Assembly: GCA_905147135.1 (NCBI GenBank)
Contig: LR990050.1
Coordinates: 14,754,001-14,818,000, forward strand
DNA from: Blastobasis lacticolella
Taxonomy: Eukaryota > Arthropoda > Insecta > Lepidoptera > Blastobasidae
Direction: 5' to 3'
Length of the DNA: 64,000 nucleotides
Both the position numbers and the translations under genes were made by a program. Under the pieces are notes generated by a model. That model worked only from the letters and a program-made list of their open reading frames with translations. It had not been told where the DNA came from and ran no database searches. Below, in pieces: positions 1-11,199 of the stretch (positions are counted from its first letter, which is position 1; the number at the start of each line of letters is the position of its first letter).

Positions 1-2138
1 CGCAACAACATTATTTACTTGACGGTATACAAAGAGATAAGGTATTCAGTCAAACGGACTTCTCAGGTTAAACAAAGCCCTACAACTACTAATATCCACC
101 CACCTACAGTATACCATTTTGGGACACCATTAATGTTCCTTTTATTCTTGGAGGCCCGCCCATATGCATTGACTTTCATAAAGCATTTTTGTTCTTTCAC
201 CGTACGTTGCATATGCGAATGTAATTACTTAGAGGTCTTATTACCGGGTCGTTTCTAAGTCGGCCGTTATCTCGGAATATCAAAGGGAGGGAGGTTGAAC
301 GACGTCCGCTGACGTCGGCAACTCGTTCCATTTGCCAAATTTATTCGCGCAATCTCCACATCCGAAAGGCGACTCGCCGGGAAGACCAGTAAAGAATCCG
401 CTTCCGCCCATACGATTGGGACTTTATGAAATTGGCATAACCAACAGCCGTTGGCGATGAAATTTTTATTGTCGCAGATATGGGCCAGATGACCCATAGA
501 CACTAGCTCGGGTCTCTTGGGAGAAAATTGTGTCCAGTTTCTAATAGAAGAAACTGCTTCGCTAGCGGTAATTGAGGTCAGCTGGTTCTAACATAAGTTC
601 GGCTGAAGACGACTTTTACAGTACCGATGTCAGTGGTAAATAGTGCGTCATATCTGTCTCACGTTTGTGAGTAATTAATTAATTATACTAGACGATTATT
701 TACTAGCTTGTACCTGAGCTACATCGCTACTACATCCGTAACCCCTAAACGTAACATTTGACGTCAAATCGCGATTGCCACTGGTGGAATCGCCGCCGAA
801 CTTAAAATACAGGAGACGAATTCGTTCAGCCGGGAGTTGCGTGGAATAGATAAAACCCACCATATAAGATATTCAAATCCCTTAAGTGCACGTTGCGGTT
901 GAATTGCGAGAAAAAGTCCCATTTTGAAACGTTGTAAAACTCTTTATTATTCCAGCTTTGCAGGTGTCTCCGCGGAGGTACAGCGGGTGAGCGCGCACTC
1001 CGCCCCGCATAATAGTTTCTTTCGCTTTCCCCGAAAACGGGGCGATAACTACCCTCAATAAGTAAAAGGAAACATTGTACGAGACAGTTAAAACGAGTTA
1101 ATAATTGTTACATAATGTAACTGCGGTGAACGAGGAGGTTTGCATAATGTCAACTAAGCATACATTGTAACGGCATATTCGTAGTGGGGGCCACTAGCAC
1201 GGCAAACGAGCGCGGTGTGAGTTTTTATGATGTCATAAATTTTTAACATCACAAAAAAGTCCGTCTTTCGGCTGGCGAGGAGCGAACGCAGTAAACAGAG
1301 GGCGGGCGCCGCGGCACGAATACAAATATTAATACTCTGACGTTAAAGGCTTCGTCCTAACTGGAGTGAGACATTCAACAACTTAACCTTATGTTTCAGT
1401 CTGAATAAATTTTGCCGGATACCTATAAGCTGATTCCTCATGATTCTGTCAGCTTTCATTTATATAGCGGGATCTCTTGCTTTTCAAGGGTAAAAAATTG
1501 CCAACGTCACTAGGAAATAATGTGGTTTCCTGTTGATAAAAGTATTTTTAGAACGTGTTCTCTCGGTTGAGATAGTACTAGTATTCATGCTTTCCAACAA
1601 GAAATAACTTCAGCAATAGGTATTTAGACGGAAACAAGATACTGTGAAATTATTATTTTTTGTAAGCTAATTTATTACATTTTCGTAACAGTTCTTGGAC
1701 ATTTGCTAATCTCTCCAAACTAAATAAGGGCGCTACCTTAGGCGATGCCTGAAAGGCCAGTGCACGCTCTAACTTGTCCTTCACAAATAAGATTTAACCA
1801 TACGAAAGCAACAATTCATGGCTGAATAACCATCAATAGGCCGAATGCCATTCATTGGATGGAGTGCCACAGGGTAGTAGTCTAGGTCCGTCAGTTAGCA
1901 TCATATATCCCTTTGTAAATTCTACTAGTTAGTCAACTTCGAGCGCAGATGGCCCCATTTATCATAGCTGGAGCGTGTATCAGCGGTGTATTCGAGCATT
2001 AATACAGAAGCTACGGAACCGTGAGCATTATATGATTTTTCCAACAAACTGTGCGATGTGATGGTAGAAATGTGGTGACCTATGTCGTTTTATAAGCTTT
2101 GATCACGAGTTCTTTTAATAAAGTATAGCTAAATTGTC
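1..2138. other. No gene recognised
   Basis: No reading frame here looks like a protein I know, and no splice-bounded exon stands out. Most of the stretch is AT-rich; GC-richer patches lie near 945-1060 and 1255-1320. If the tetraspanin downstream has its first coding exon inside the window, this stretch or the one before 7400 would hold it, but I did not find it. Confidence 0.4.
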
Positions 2139-2270
2139 TCCAACCCGCCTGCCAAGTGTGGAAATTATTGCAAACTTTCTACTAATGTGGAGGAAAGATG
2201 TCAGTAGAGTTTCAGTTGAGTCCAGTTTCGTAACAGTCCAGCAGTGGACTTGATGGGTTGTATGTAATAA
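2139..2270 (+). repeat. Relic of repeat family A
   Basis: The stretch 'ctccaacccgcctgcc' followed by a 'gtggaaattattgcaa' segment and 'cagcagtggac' matches the 3' half of family A copies at 7084, 41601 and 49190, with many substitutions. It is an old, partial copy. Confidence 0.5.
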
Positions 2271-2905
2271 ATTAAAAACAGCCTCTTAAACACGACCATA
2301 GCAGACTTTAAAAATTATTATTGCAAATTTTTCCACTCGTAGTGCCGCAGAAACGTTTGAGTATATAGGTAAATACTGTCTGACTGATCAAAGTCGGGGT
2401 ATATTTCGTAAGATTTTTTATTTTTTTATTTCGAGACATACTTTAATTTAAATATGTTTTATTTAGACCTTTTATATCTCCCCGAAAAGCACATCGCATT
2501 GTTTCCCTTCCCACTGGCTCGTCCGTACGAGTCAACTTTACGGATCATTTGCTAGAGACCCTAATGGATTGCGAACAGAGCCGTTGTCTCGACAAAGGTT
2601 CGCAGACAAAGTATGCTGACGCGTATATATGCGGTCTGATTCCTTTCTTCCGTCACAGCAGTTGTAGTTTACATGAAACCGTACGGAAAGTTGAATAACT
2701 CCCACTCGGACGTCGTCTTAAACTTCTGGTAGAGACGTCATCAAGTAACAGCGCAATATCTGTTTCTTCGGAAGCGATACAAGCGATTATCATGCATATT
2801 TGTTATGCATATATGCATATTTATGGAATTGGTGCGAAACGAAACTGGTCAGCAAAAGGGTCACGATTTGGTCAATTGAAAAGTTATAAATAAATACACT
2901 TGGAC
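2271..2905. other. AT-rich spacer with octamer cluster
   Basis: No gene is visible. Three copies of the octamer ATGCATAT lie within 29 bases at 2792, 2805 and 2813, the last two abutting. This resembles POU-type octamer sites but may only be low-complexity sequence. Confidence 0.4.
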
Positions 2906-3107
2906 AAAGTAAGCAAAGCTTGTGTTATTGGTGCCATAAAACTGATAAACTACTTAGATATATATTTTTTAAATACGAGTACAACACGCAGTCCCGTAAC
3001 AGAAACTAAAATTAATCATTTCAATTTCTGCCTGGCCGGAAATCGAACCCGGAACCTCTGTTTGGCAGACCGACAAGTTAACCAACTGAACCACTGAGGT
3101 CGTCAAT
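2906..3107 (-). repeat. tRNA-derived SINE, family C
   Basis: Read on the minus strand the right end gives an A-box-like 'TGGTTCAGTTGG' and a B-box-like 'GGTTCGATTTCC', spaced as in a tRNA gene, followed by the family body ('gtaacagaaactaaaatt' on the + strand). It shares its length and order with the copies at 18995, 41995 and 44716. A tRNA head at one end marks a Pol III-transcribed SINE rather than a functional tRNA, since the acceptor stem is not conserved. Confidence 0.65.
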
Positions 3108-4697
3108 TTTATATTCTGTCAGCAATTTTATCTAACTGATAAATAGATATGGCCGTGGTACGGCGAACTCCTCAGGCTTCAAGGACAGAGTCCTACCGCG
3201 CACCGATAAAGCCTCTTCTAAATCGAAAAACGTAGATACTAAACATTTTAATATTCCTTTTTTAATGAAGAACACTTTGCGGTATCACGTCAAATTGCCA
3301 CATTTTCATTACGACTTCTTCAGTTCAATTTACTTTCAATTATAGCATGAAGACGTATGCGAGTGAAACATTTCAGCAATTCACTCCAAAACTCGGGAGA
3401 AACAAACAAAAGTCTATTACAGGGGAGCGGCCGCCATGAAAGGTTAAATATTGTGAAAGTTTGAATAAGAAATAAAAGTTCTCCGCAAAAATGGATGGGC
3501 TCTAATTTGTCAGTTATACGAAATGTTGCAATCAACTGCAAGAATAACCATTTGCTTATTTACTGGGAAGGCGAAATTGCTCGCTGATATATTTCGCACC
3601 ACAAAGTTCATTTGTTGTGATCATGATATATTTCGCTGGTATATTTTTATTCTTCTTTTGTAGTGACCTTTTAAAAATTCTGTTTCAGCAAAACACGAAA
3701 AACCATTTTACTGCACAGGCTGAAAAATAGTAGATATTACTGAAAGCCTTTGTAAGTCGCAGGTGTACATTGGTTTGTGTCTATCATGCATACATAAGTA
3801 TATCAATTCATACCCCTATTACCGCTACCCATACTATATAGTCTATCTTAAAAACATCATAGCTACTGAAATCTCCACGTTTGACCTCTGGTTCACCTTA
3901 TTTATTGCAAATGACCTCTGAAGAATTATAAGATCCAATTTCCCGTCACGATGAATTATATTCGACGTGCACAAACAAACATTTTACTGCCAGACAACTA
4001 TATACACCGGTAATAGGGACAAGGATGTTATCTGTAGCTATTCTGAGGGACAAAAACAAGGCTATTAGAATGAATCCCGTGATAGCCGAACGCCCCCTCA
4101 TAAAGGGAGAGGCTCTCACAGCATTAATGAGATTATAAAAGTTTTAGACGCCGGCGACACTATTATTGCTGTTTTTGTCTGGACTGCAGTCTATTTTTTT
4201 ATCGACGTTGTGACGACGTTACTTGTAGGTATTAGGTATTACAAGAGTCCATACAATAGACGAAGTACACTTTATCGTGTCTTTTTAGTACATATACTAG
4301 GTATCCAAAAAATATGGTAGTGGTTTGGACGCAAAAATCTAAATCATAAATATACTTTTCACATATAAAAAGTTATGGACAATTCTTGATCAAAAATAAA
4401 GTAGTCTAATGTAATGACACCTATTGCGATTTCGATGCCCTTCAAGTCGTGACCGTAAATTTCCTACAAAACGTTTACATGAAAGTAGCTAACATTAAAC
4501 ATCGTACCTGTCTTATTCGAATCACTGTAGTCCCCTTTGGTTTTCATCAGAATGCATTTCGAAACGGTGAGCTTTCAATTACCCCGGTCGATCCACACAT
4601 TTATCCGGTATCTGGAGCACGTTATGGCACCCGGGAATAGTGTCTGTGTTGCACGAACAATCGGTTAGATATTATTCGTTGGATGGTAATGAACTTT
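3108..4697. other. No gene recognised
   Basis: AT-rich. The only local structure I noticed is the motif 'gatatatttcgc' present twice, near 3587 and 3626. No coding frame or known repeat could be supported. Confidence 0.4.
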
Positions 4698-4870
4698 AGT
4701 CTATTGTCGGTTTGCTGTGTGGTATCCGGTAAAGTACTCGTATAATAGCAAGAGTCTTCGACTTACGAATGTATTACAAGACCACCAATGTTTGAAAGGC
4801 TAACCAGCTAGGACCTCCTTGATCTACTAATGTGGAGGCTGCAGTCCAGCAGTGGACTGTTTGGACTCTA
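4698..4870 (+). repeat. Relic of repeat family A
   Basis: It begins with 'gtgtggtatccggtaaagta', matching the 5' head of family A ('ggtgtccggcagagtaga' at 7093), and ends with a degraded 'cagcagtggac' segment. The middle is shortened and diverged. Confidence 0.5.
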
Positions 4871-4954
4871 GATGGTCATTTTTATATTTATAATTATCAA
4901 CATAGTTATGCTTTTGCCTGTATTACATACATAGGTACATTATATACATACACA

Positions 4955-5065
4955 CTTATGCCCGTATTTCACAGGGGGAGGCAGAGATAATCGAGTGCCA
5001 CACACAAGATCGATCCTGATATACCTCTTTTGCCTCTTCCACATTCTCGTCGAGGTGGTCGTTTT
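4955..5065 (+). repeat. Dispersed repeat family F
   Basis: It shares a chain of words, including 'cccgtat', 'cacagg', 'gatcgagtgccaca' and 'cctcttttgcctctt', with 41345-41440 and more weakly with 60540-60630, all in the same orientation. The fragment is about 100 bp. It may be the 3' end of a LINE, but nothing here proves that. Confidence 0.5.
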
Positions 5066-5841
5066 TAGTAGTACTGCATACTGTTTACTAAAATAATGCG
5101 TTCTGCTTAGGAATAGAACATGCATGTTCCCTACGAATCTGATCATTATAATTTGAACATCTTCAAGGCCAGTGTATAGGCTGTTTTTAGACAGGCATAC
5201 TTCATCTTCGGCAGCATCGTCCCTTACCGTGGATGGCGGTCAAATGCCTATATAAAAGAAATAAGACGGAAAAAAATATAACTAGCAACCCACTCTAAAC
5301 ACATTTTAACCAATCAAACTTAAAAGGAATCCTCAACTTAGAAGAAAGACTTTGATGGTATCTCTTCAACTATACGTAACTGTAATATAAATGTAGTAGT
5401 CATTGCAACACGATCACACTTTACTTGGCTGGTTAGATTGGCTGTGGTCCAAAGATAATGTAGTTTCCAAAGTAAGTGATTCCAGTAAGTTAAACTGAGT
5501 ATTTTATGCACGTAGGTATCTATTGATAGCGTCAATGAATTTAAAGCAGATACAAATGATCTTCGCACGTATAAAAGATATTGATTGATTTATCAATTTG
5601 TTAGATCATATGATAGTCGTCGCATGTGAAAAGCCAAAACAATAGAAAAACGAAAGAAAACGGACCTTGACATATACCAGGGTTTACTGCTATGATTTTG
5701 ATCATTTTTAAAATGTCTTCTATAGCGGGGGTATTCAAAGGCAATAAACATTAAAATATCAAACTTTAAAAACCAGACGCAGCTCGTAAGTAGCGTCGCC
5801 GTCAGTATCAAACAGCATATTATGCACTTTTTCATTCCCAT
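5066..5841. other. No gene recognised
   Basis: AT-rich sequence up to the 5' truncation point of the LINE fragment that follows. Open frames here lack recognisable domains. Confidence 0.4.
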
Positions 5842-6755
5842 TTGGCCTATGGTATTGATTTATGGGGACAGGCAGCGGATAGAAACAGGCCATTCATTTT
5901 ACAGAAGAAGACAGTGCGGATTTTGTCACACGTGGCGCTTGATGCGCCAGCGAGGCAATTATTTATAGACCTGAACATCATGACGCTTCCTTCACTTTAC
6001 ATCTTCGAAGTAGCCAAATACGTGAGGCGTAATATGGGCGAGTTTCCTAATAACGCAACTCTTGGCCTACGAGTATCCTCTAGGAGACAACATGACCTAC
6101 CAATACCGACTCACAGACTGGACAAAACTACCTGTTCGCTATATATCATGGGCCCGCGGATCTATAATAGACTGCATACGGATATTCGTGAATGCAAAAC
6201 CTACCACAGGTTCTGCAAGCTATTGAAATTGATATTAATAAAAAAAGCATACTACTCTGTAGATGAGTTTTTAGATGAGCGAAGCCTTTAGTCCCTCTCC
6301 GTTATTAGATTGATATCACCCACTTCTAGTCATTTAATTGAATACAATGAATAATATTATACTATAAAAAGAATTTTCTTTCTGTGACACGCAATATTGT
6401 ATGCGACTATTTGTTTCATTGTATTGTATTTGACATTTCGATTAATTAATATTTGACATATAGTTTTCGAACATTGTATTTGACATTTCATATTATGATT
6501 TAATTTTATATATGACATGTTTGAAGCATATTGTATTTTTCTTATAATTATTTAATTTAACATTTGACTTAATTATTATTTGATATTATAATACTAATTT
6601 AATTCTTGACAATTTCGAATCATGATAATTTGATACTATTGAATTAATTGATTTTTAACATTGACATCAACTATTAATACTTAATTCTATTCATGAAACT
6701 ATTTTAAATGACGATGTATGCTTATTACTACGAATAAATGAATATGAATATGAAT
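5842..6755 (+). mobile_element. 5'-truncated LINE, RT C-terminus plus 3' UTR
   Basis: The frame at 5842-6291 encodes the C-terminal tail of a non-LTR retrotransposon polymerase. It has the run 'ILQKKTVRILSHV', a 'FIDLNIMTLPSLYIFEV' helix region, then 'HRLDKTTCSLYIMGPRIYNRL' in short order and a 'YYSVDEFL' end, typical of the region downstream of the RT thumb in jockey/CR1-type elements. The frame ends in a normal stop at 6291. An AT-rich 3' UTR of about 460 bp follows, closing with a degenerate 'gaataaatgaatatgaata' tail. The RT catalytic domain is absent, so this is a dead 5'-truncated copy. Clade placement is inferred from the look of the tail domain. Confidence 0.7.
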
Positions 6756-6756
6756 A

Positions 6757-7050
6757 ATATCCCGGTTGTTCTTTCGCACGTGAGGGCCCGGGATCTGCCT
6801 TGACCATGATCCAGGATTTGGCAAGTAATTACAGTGGAGCGACTGTCATCGAACCTTCGTCATAACCCTAATAAAAGGGAACCCTGACCAGATTGGATCC
6901 CGGTTACACATTCAGTCGAATACATTTCAAAGTCGTTTTCCGTTACCGTAAGAGCATCGGTTAGTAGTCAACTAATGTACGCGGCAATGGGAATCGAACT
7001 CAATGCCTCTCACTTACAAGGCCGACCCGCTTAGCCATTACAGTACTGAC
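6757..7050 (-). repeat. tRNA-derived SINE, family B
   Basis: Nearly full copy in minus orientation. The left end 'cccggttgttctttcgcac' to 'ccttgaccatgatccagg' is the SINE 3' body. The right end holds the tRNA-like head, where the B box and a degraded A box are read on the minus strand. It sits about 30 bp from a family A element and 400 bp upstream of a tetraspanin exon. Confidence 0.65.
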
Positions 7051-7083
7051 ACTCTTTAACATATACTTAATAATATAATCTAT

Positions 7084-7345
7084 TGGCCGTGTGGTGTCCG
7101 GCAGAGTAGAATAGCACCAACCCCTTACACTCATGGGTGTCGTACAAGGCGACTAATGTTTTCGAGGCAAAAGATCAAGAGTCTCCGTAGTCTAGAAAAT
7201 GGGCAGCAGCACTTTCCATTGTTATATTTAAACACTGCGATCTCCAACCCGCCTGCCAGGCGTGGAGATTATGGCAATACCGTCCCCTTTCGTGGGAGAG
7301 GCCCTAAGTCCTGCAGTGGACTGTTACGGGCTGTGATGATGAATA
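7084..7345 (+). repeat. Repeat family A, near full length
   Basis: Head 'ggccgtgtggtgtccggcag', body with 'gactaatgttttcgagg' and 'tccaacccgcctgcc', tail 'gggctgtgatgatgaata'. The same order of blocks recurs at 41601, 43739 and 49190 and reversed at 10732. There is no terminal inverted repeat and no tRNA-like boxes, so it is either a SINE of another origin or a LINE-dependent short element; the GATGAT tail resembles RTE LINE tails in this window. Confidence 0.6.
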
Positions 7346-7456
7346 TAATCTATAACTAAAGAAGTTCATAAACTAATATAATTTAAAATAATGTCCATAA
7401 TAAGACTTTTACGTTATTCCTTTTGTTGATTGCGTTTTTTTTTCTTCTTCTTGCAG

Positions 7457-7654
7457 TTATTCGGTGTGTCCATATTCGCTCTCTGTTTATGGATATGCAT
7501 CGAACCAGGCTTCAACGAATGGATGAGGGTACTGGAACTGCAGAAGTACTTCATCGGTATTTACATCATACTCATCGCATCCCTTGGCATAATGGTCGTG
7601 GCCTTCCTCGGTTGTGGCTCTGCTCTGATGGAAAACCAGTTCTTGTTATGGATG
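7457..7654 (+). CDS. Tetraspanin Tsp2A-like, coding exon (TM1-TM2)
   Basis: This is the first of four recognised exons of a tetraspanin, a four-pass membrane scaffold protein. The acceptor is a strong polypyrimidine run ending 'cttcttgcag' at 7456 and the donor is GTAAGT at 7655. The exon is 66 codons, phase 0 at both ends. It encodes the end of TM1 ('LFGVSIFALCLWI'), the small extracellular loop, TM2 ('YFIGIYIILIASLGIMVVAF') and the conserved 'LGCGSALMEN' turn. The overall wording, the later CCG exon and the 'QAVKKEEEE' tail fit Drosophila Tsp2A, a smooth septate junction protein of the midgut; the orthology is from family knowledge, not a search. The start codon and roughly 20 N-terminal residues lie on an exon I could not find upstream. 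A family A repeat and a family B SINE sit just 5' of it. Confidence 0.82.
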
Positions 7655-8354
7655 GTAAGTGGAACGTTCATTTTATAACACAAAGAGTTATTCGGAAACA
7701 TTACCGTCTCTAAACCTCACGGTTCATAGGCTTCACTAGTGCTCCAGCTAATAATTTTTACCATATATCAAGGCAAGAGTCTTACTTTTAAATATATGAT
7801 GATGATCTATGCCTTGAAAAATGTAGTGGACTTTAATTTAAATAAATACCAATTTGTAGAAGAAGGCCTATGCCTCCATAGGTTATGAACAATGACGGTT
7901 ATGATATTCGGTTAGTTAGACCGTATTCAGCAACAATTCGAATTCAGCATCGAATTCGAAGGAGAATTTGATCGCCGAAATAATGTAAACAACCCAATTC
8001 GGTGTACCGAACCTGCTACACCGAATCCAGTGAATTTACGGCCAAACTATTATAAAAGCGCCATAATAAGATTTTTAATATTACTTTTCTAGAATATGTT
8101 TTAATGTCCTTCCAAAAATAAACTATATTAATCATCTTGTCGTCAATGTGCTGGTTGTGTTCTCGCATGCGAGGGCCCGAGACCCGCCTTGACCATGATC
8201 CAAGATTCTACAGATAAAACGACTGCCATCTGACCTCCGTTACGCTGTTAATAAGGGAACCTGACCAGATTGATCATCATGGTTACACATTCAGTCGGCT
8301 GAATCACTTTAACATTTACATTTATAATTTAAACATTGTTCCATATATTTCTAG
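7655..8354 (+). other. Tsp2A-like intron, with SINE
   Basis: The intron is bounded by GTAAGT and an acceptor 'atatatttctag'. It holds a truncated family B SINE near its 3' end and otherwise AT-rich sequence. Confidence 0.75.
8136..8308 (-). repeat. Truncated family B SINE in intron
   Basis: It carries the 3' body only ('gaccatgatccaagattcta', 'ctgaccagattgatcat', 'cattcagtcggctgaa'); the tRNA-like head is missing. It ends about 45 bp before the acceptor of the next tetraspanin exon. Confidence 0.6.
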
Positions 8355-8531
8355 TACATAGGAACTCAAGTGGCAATATTTGTCTTTGGGCTGATTGGCG
8401 CGTGCGTGGTCCTCGACTTCTCCACGTATGACTCCAGCATCCAGCCGTTGATCAGAGACGTCGTCACGAGGCTCATCAACAACCCGCAGCATGAGGGCAG
8501 CAGACAAATCTTAAGGATGGTTCAGGAAGGC
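8355..8531 (+). CDS. Tetraspanin Tsp2A-like, coding exon (TM3, start of large loop)
   Basis: It is 59 codons, phase 0 on both sides, between acceptor 'tttctag' and donor GTAAGT. It begins 'YIGTQVAIFVFGLIGACVVL', the third membrane segment, and continues into the large extracellular loop with 'LDFSTYDSSIQPLIRDV', ending 'MVQEG'. The next exon starts directly with the CCG motif, so the joined reading is continuous across the junction. Confidence 0.85.
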
Positions 8532-10206
8532 GTAAGTATAAAAGTTCTGAGGTAATATGGATTTAGATTCATCTACATTCTTACCAATAAGAGTTAATAT
8601 TTAGTTTGCGTTAGGAAAATCTAATTACGACAAAATATTCAATCCTACAAATAGATTTTTAACGTCTTAAATTCTACGAATGTGAAACCATTGCCTGAAA
8701 AGAATTGAGAGTGTACCTTATATAAACGCGTGGTGCAAGATGTCTTCAGTTTATTTTGTCATCCAGAAATTTCTCTTGATAGGCCCTCACTCAACCACTA
8801 GGCAAAGGTTTAAGGTATCACAATAAAAGTTTAGATCGATATACCAGGGTTACAAAATAAATTTAAGGAAGTCCTAGTCACACCAATAAAGCCGAGATTG
8901 CAACCGAAAACAAAAAACAGTATCCCAATTGCTATTTCGGCCCGCGCAGATCCAATCAATCCTTACCTCGAATCTCGCTCAAATCACAAACTGAACGTCA
9001 AATCCACAAGCGAACCCTAGCTTTCGTTCCCTTGACAAAAAGCGGCGCAAAACTTGAATCCTAACGAAGCAAATACCAAAACGCATTTGCCAAATAGACG
9101 TTTGACGTGCCAGCGTGTTCGGAACACGAGATTCGGTGCGGTGACGATCCACCGGGACACTGCAGGCACTAATCAAATAGACTCGCCCGCCTGCCCGAGC
9201 AATGGTAGGCGTCCTGTATCTTTAGTCATGACATTGCAACGCCTTTTAGATATGGATGTTTGTTTGGTTACTCGGTTTATTAATGTTAAGGTTGAGATTT
9301 AGATTTATATCGTATATATACAAATGATGAAACATCAAAGTAATTCAGTATAGGAAATATTAAAAAATTTATGTCAGAAACATTTACAGCATTTTGTAAT
9401 AAAAAATTGAGTAATAAATATTAGCCGTTAGACTTACAAATTTCAAAATAAACTGTGGATTTTCTTGATATTCATCATCATCATCAATGGTCAGTGAAAC
9501 ACTGATCTGTGATGAATCAAGAACATAGTTAACAATGGTTGCAACACTGCGAGCTATAGCCACACGCTTCCGCAATTCCTCTTCAAATAGCAAGCTCCAA
9601 TACAGAACCTATCAAAACCTCATCGATCAATGCAAAGAAAGGCAATGACAGCCGAAATATGGATAGGCGCGAATTTTTCTCGTGGGACAAAAAATGTCTT
9701 TGCACACAACGCGGGCTTATGCCCGTTTGGTTTTCGTTTTTGTGCCATAATTCTCTCATAAATTTTGCTTCTCCATATCCGTGCCAATTCCCTGATATTG
9801 ATCGATAAATTTAAGGCCAGAGCTTGAACAACAGCTATTTGTCAGATGCTTTATTTCGCGGATAAATTAACAACGGTACAATATGGTGACATTATAGACT
9901 GTTTTCGTTATTATTACATTATTGTATCCTTTAAAGAGAATCCGTTAAAAGTATTTATACTGCCTGCATTTTTTTGTTTGGCAATCTTTATTTGTTATTA
10001 TTTCTGCGTAATTTATGGTTCATTTCTTTTTTAGCTATTTCGTTGTCTCGTCACAAAATTTCCATTTTTTACTTAAATTATCCAATATTTTGCCCATCTG
10101 TAGGTACATAATAGTAAACCTATAATACCCGTTTTTGTTTCTGCTACCCTTTTCAACATAAAATATTGATTACTAACGCTTCAATCTTATCTCTTCCAAC
10201 ATCCAG
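8532..10206 (+). other. Tsp2A-like intron, no internal gene
   Basis: Longest intron of the locus, GTAAGT to 'ttccaacatccag'. The first kilobase has mid-GC patches around 8890-9240 with short frames on both strands that match nothing I know. I see no complete repeat copy in it. Confidence 0.7.
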
Positions 10207-10392
10207 ATCGGCTGCTGCGGCGCCAACGGTCCCATAGATTACATCAACCTGAACAAGCCTCTGCCTTCCGAATGCCGGGACTCTGTCACCGGCAATGCGT
10301 ACTTCCACGGCTGCGTCGATGAGATGACCTGGTACCTTGAAGGCAAGACCAGCTGGCTGGCTGGCATCGTGCTCGCGAGCTGCATGATTGCG
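10207..10392 (+). CDS. Tetraspanin Tsp2A-like, coding exon (large loop, TM4 start)
   Basis: It is 62 codons in phase 0, with acceptor 'cag' at 10206 and donor GTATGA at 10393. It encodes the diagnostic tetraspanin large-loop signature 'IGCCGANG', then 'PSECRD' and 'FHGC', giving the four loop cysteines expected to form two disulfides. It then enters TM4 ('WLAGIVLASCMIA'). Codons here end in G or C far more often than in the surrounding intron, as expected for a conserved exon. Confidence 0.88.
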
Positions 10393-10731
10393 GTATGATA
10401 AATTTTATATTTAACTTGCTAGCGGCCTGTCCCAACGCTCGGATTGTAATCTATGAATAGAAATCTTAGAACCCAATTGCAGCCAGATTAATTGTAGAAC
10501 ACAAACACATAAAAATTCTTCAATATCAAGCGAGCCCTTTAAAAGGAATTTAGTTATATATACACTCGTACAGAAAAATTATATTTAAAAAGGTAATATT
10601 AAATCAGATGCTAGGATTCTGTAAAGTCAAGGTCAAAAATTGTAGGTACGTCCTACCTACAATTGTTTTCAGTCTTCGGAGATCGGATTTAGTTTACGCG
10701 TACCCAGGACTTTATTACCTATCCTATCCCC

Positions 10732-10975
10732 ATCATCATCACAGCCCATAACAGTCCACTACAGGACTTAGAGCCTCTCCCACGAATAGGGGAAGTTATT
10801 GCCATAATCGCCACGCTTGGCAGGCGGGTTGGCGATCGCAGTGCAGTAGATGTAAATGTACCCGAAAGATGCTGCTGCCCATCTTTCGGGTAATTCCCTT
10901 AGTCGCCTCTTACGACACCCACGGGAAGAGATGGGGTGGTGCTATTCTTTTAGGTGGCGGCACCACTCACCACGA
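10732..10975 (-). repeat. Repeat family A in last Tsp2A-like intron
   Basis: Reversed copy running from 'atcatcatcacagcccata' to the head complement 'ggtggtgctattctttta'. Its outer end lies only about 50 bp before the acceptor of the terminal tetraspanin exon. A short local inverted repeat, 'cccgaaagatg' with 'catctttcggg', is present near 10861-10892. Confidence 0.6.
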
Positions 10976-11025
10976 TCCTATCCCCATACTGGTAGACAAA
11001 TTTAAGCTATTTTGTATTTTCGCAG

Positions 11026-11106
11026 GTGGTGAATGGTGTTATGGGCTTGGTTCTTATACAAGCGGTCAAAAAGGAAGAGGAAGAAGTAGGAGTTTACAAA
11101 AATTAA
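11026..11106 (+). CDS. Tetraspanin Tsp2A-like, terminal exon
   Basis: It follows acceptor 'ttgtattttcgcag' and encodes the end of TM4 ('VVNGVMGLVLIQAVKK'), then a short acidic cytoplasmic tail 'EEEEVGVYKN' and stop TAA at 11104-11106. The basic-acidic 'KKEEEE' junction is what most strongly recalls Tsp2A. The preceding exon ends in phase 0, matching this one. Confidence 0.85.
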   Translation: MVNGVMGLVLIQAVKKEEEEVGVYKN

Positions 11107-11187
11107 TCATGAGTAGAAGAAGTTATTTAAGATATTTGTTGTAAAACTACTTAGGTTGTAAGCATAAAATATTTTTGTATATTTTTG

Positions 11188-11193
11188 AATAAA
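11188..11193 (+). promoter_or_regulatory. Poly(A) signal of tetraspanin gene
   Basis: AATAAA 82 bp after the stop codon, embedded in an AT-rich 3' UTR. It is the first such hexamer after the stop. Confidence 0.6.
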
Positions 11194-11199
11194 ATACAA

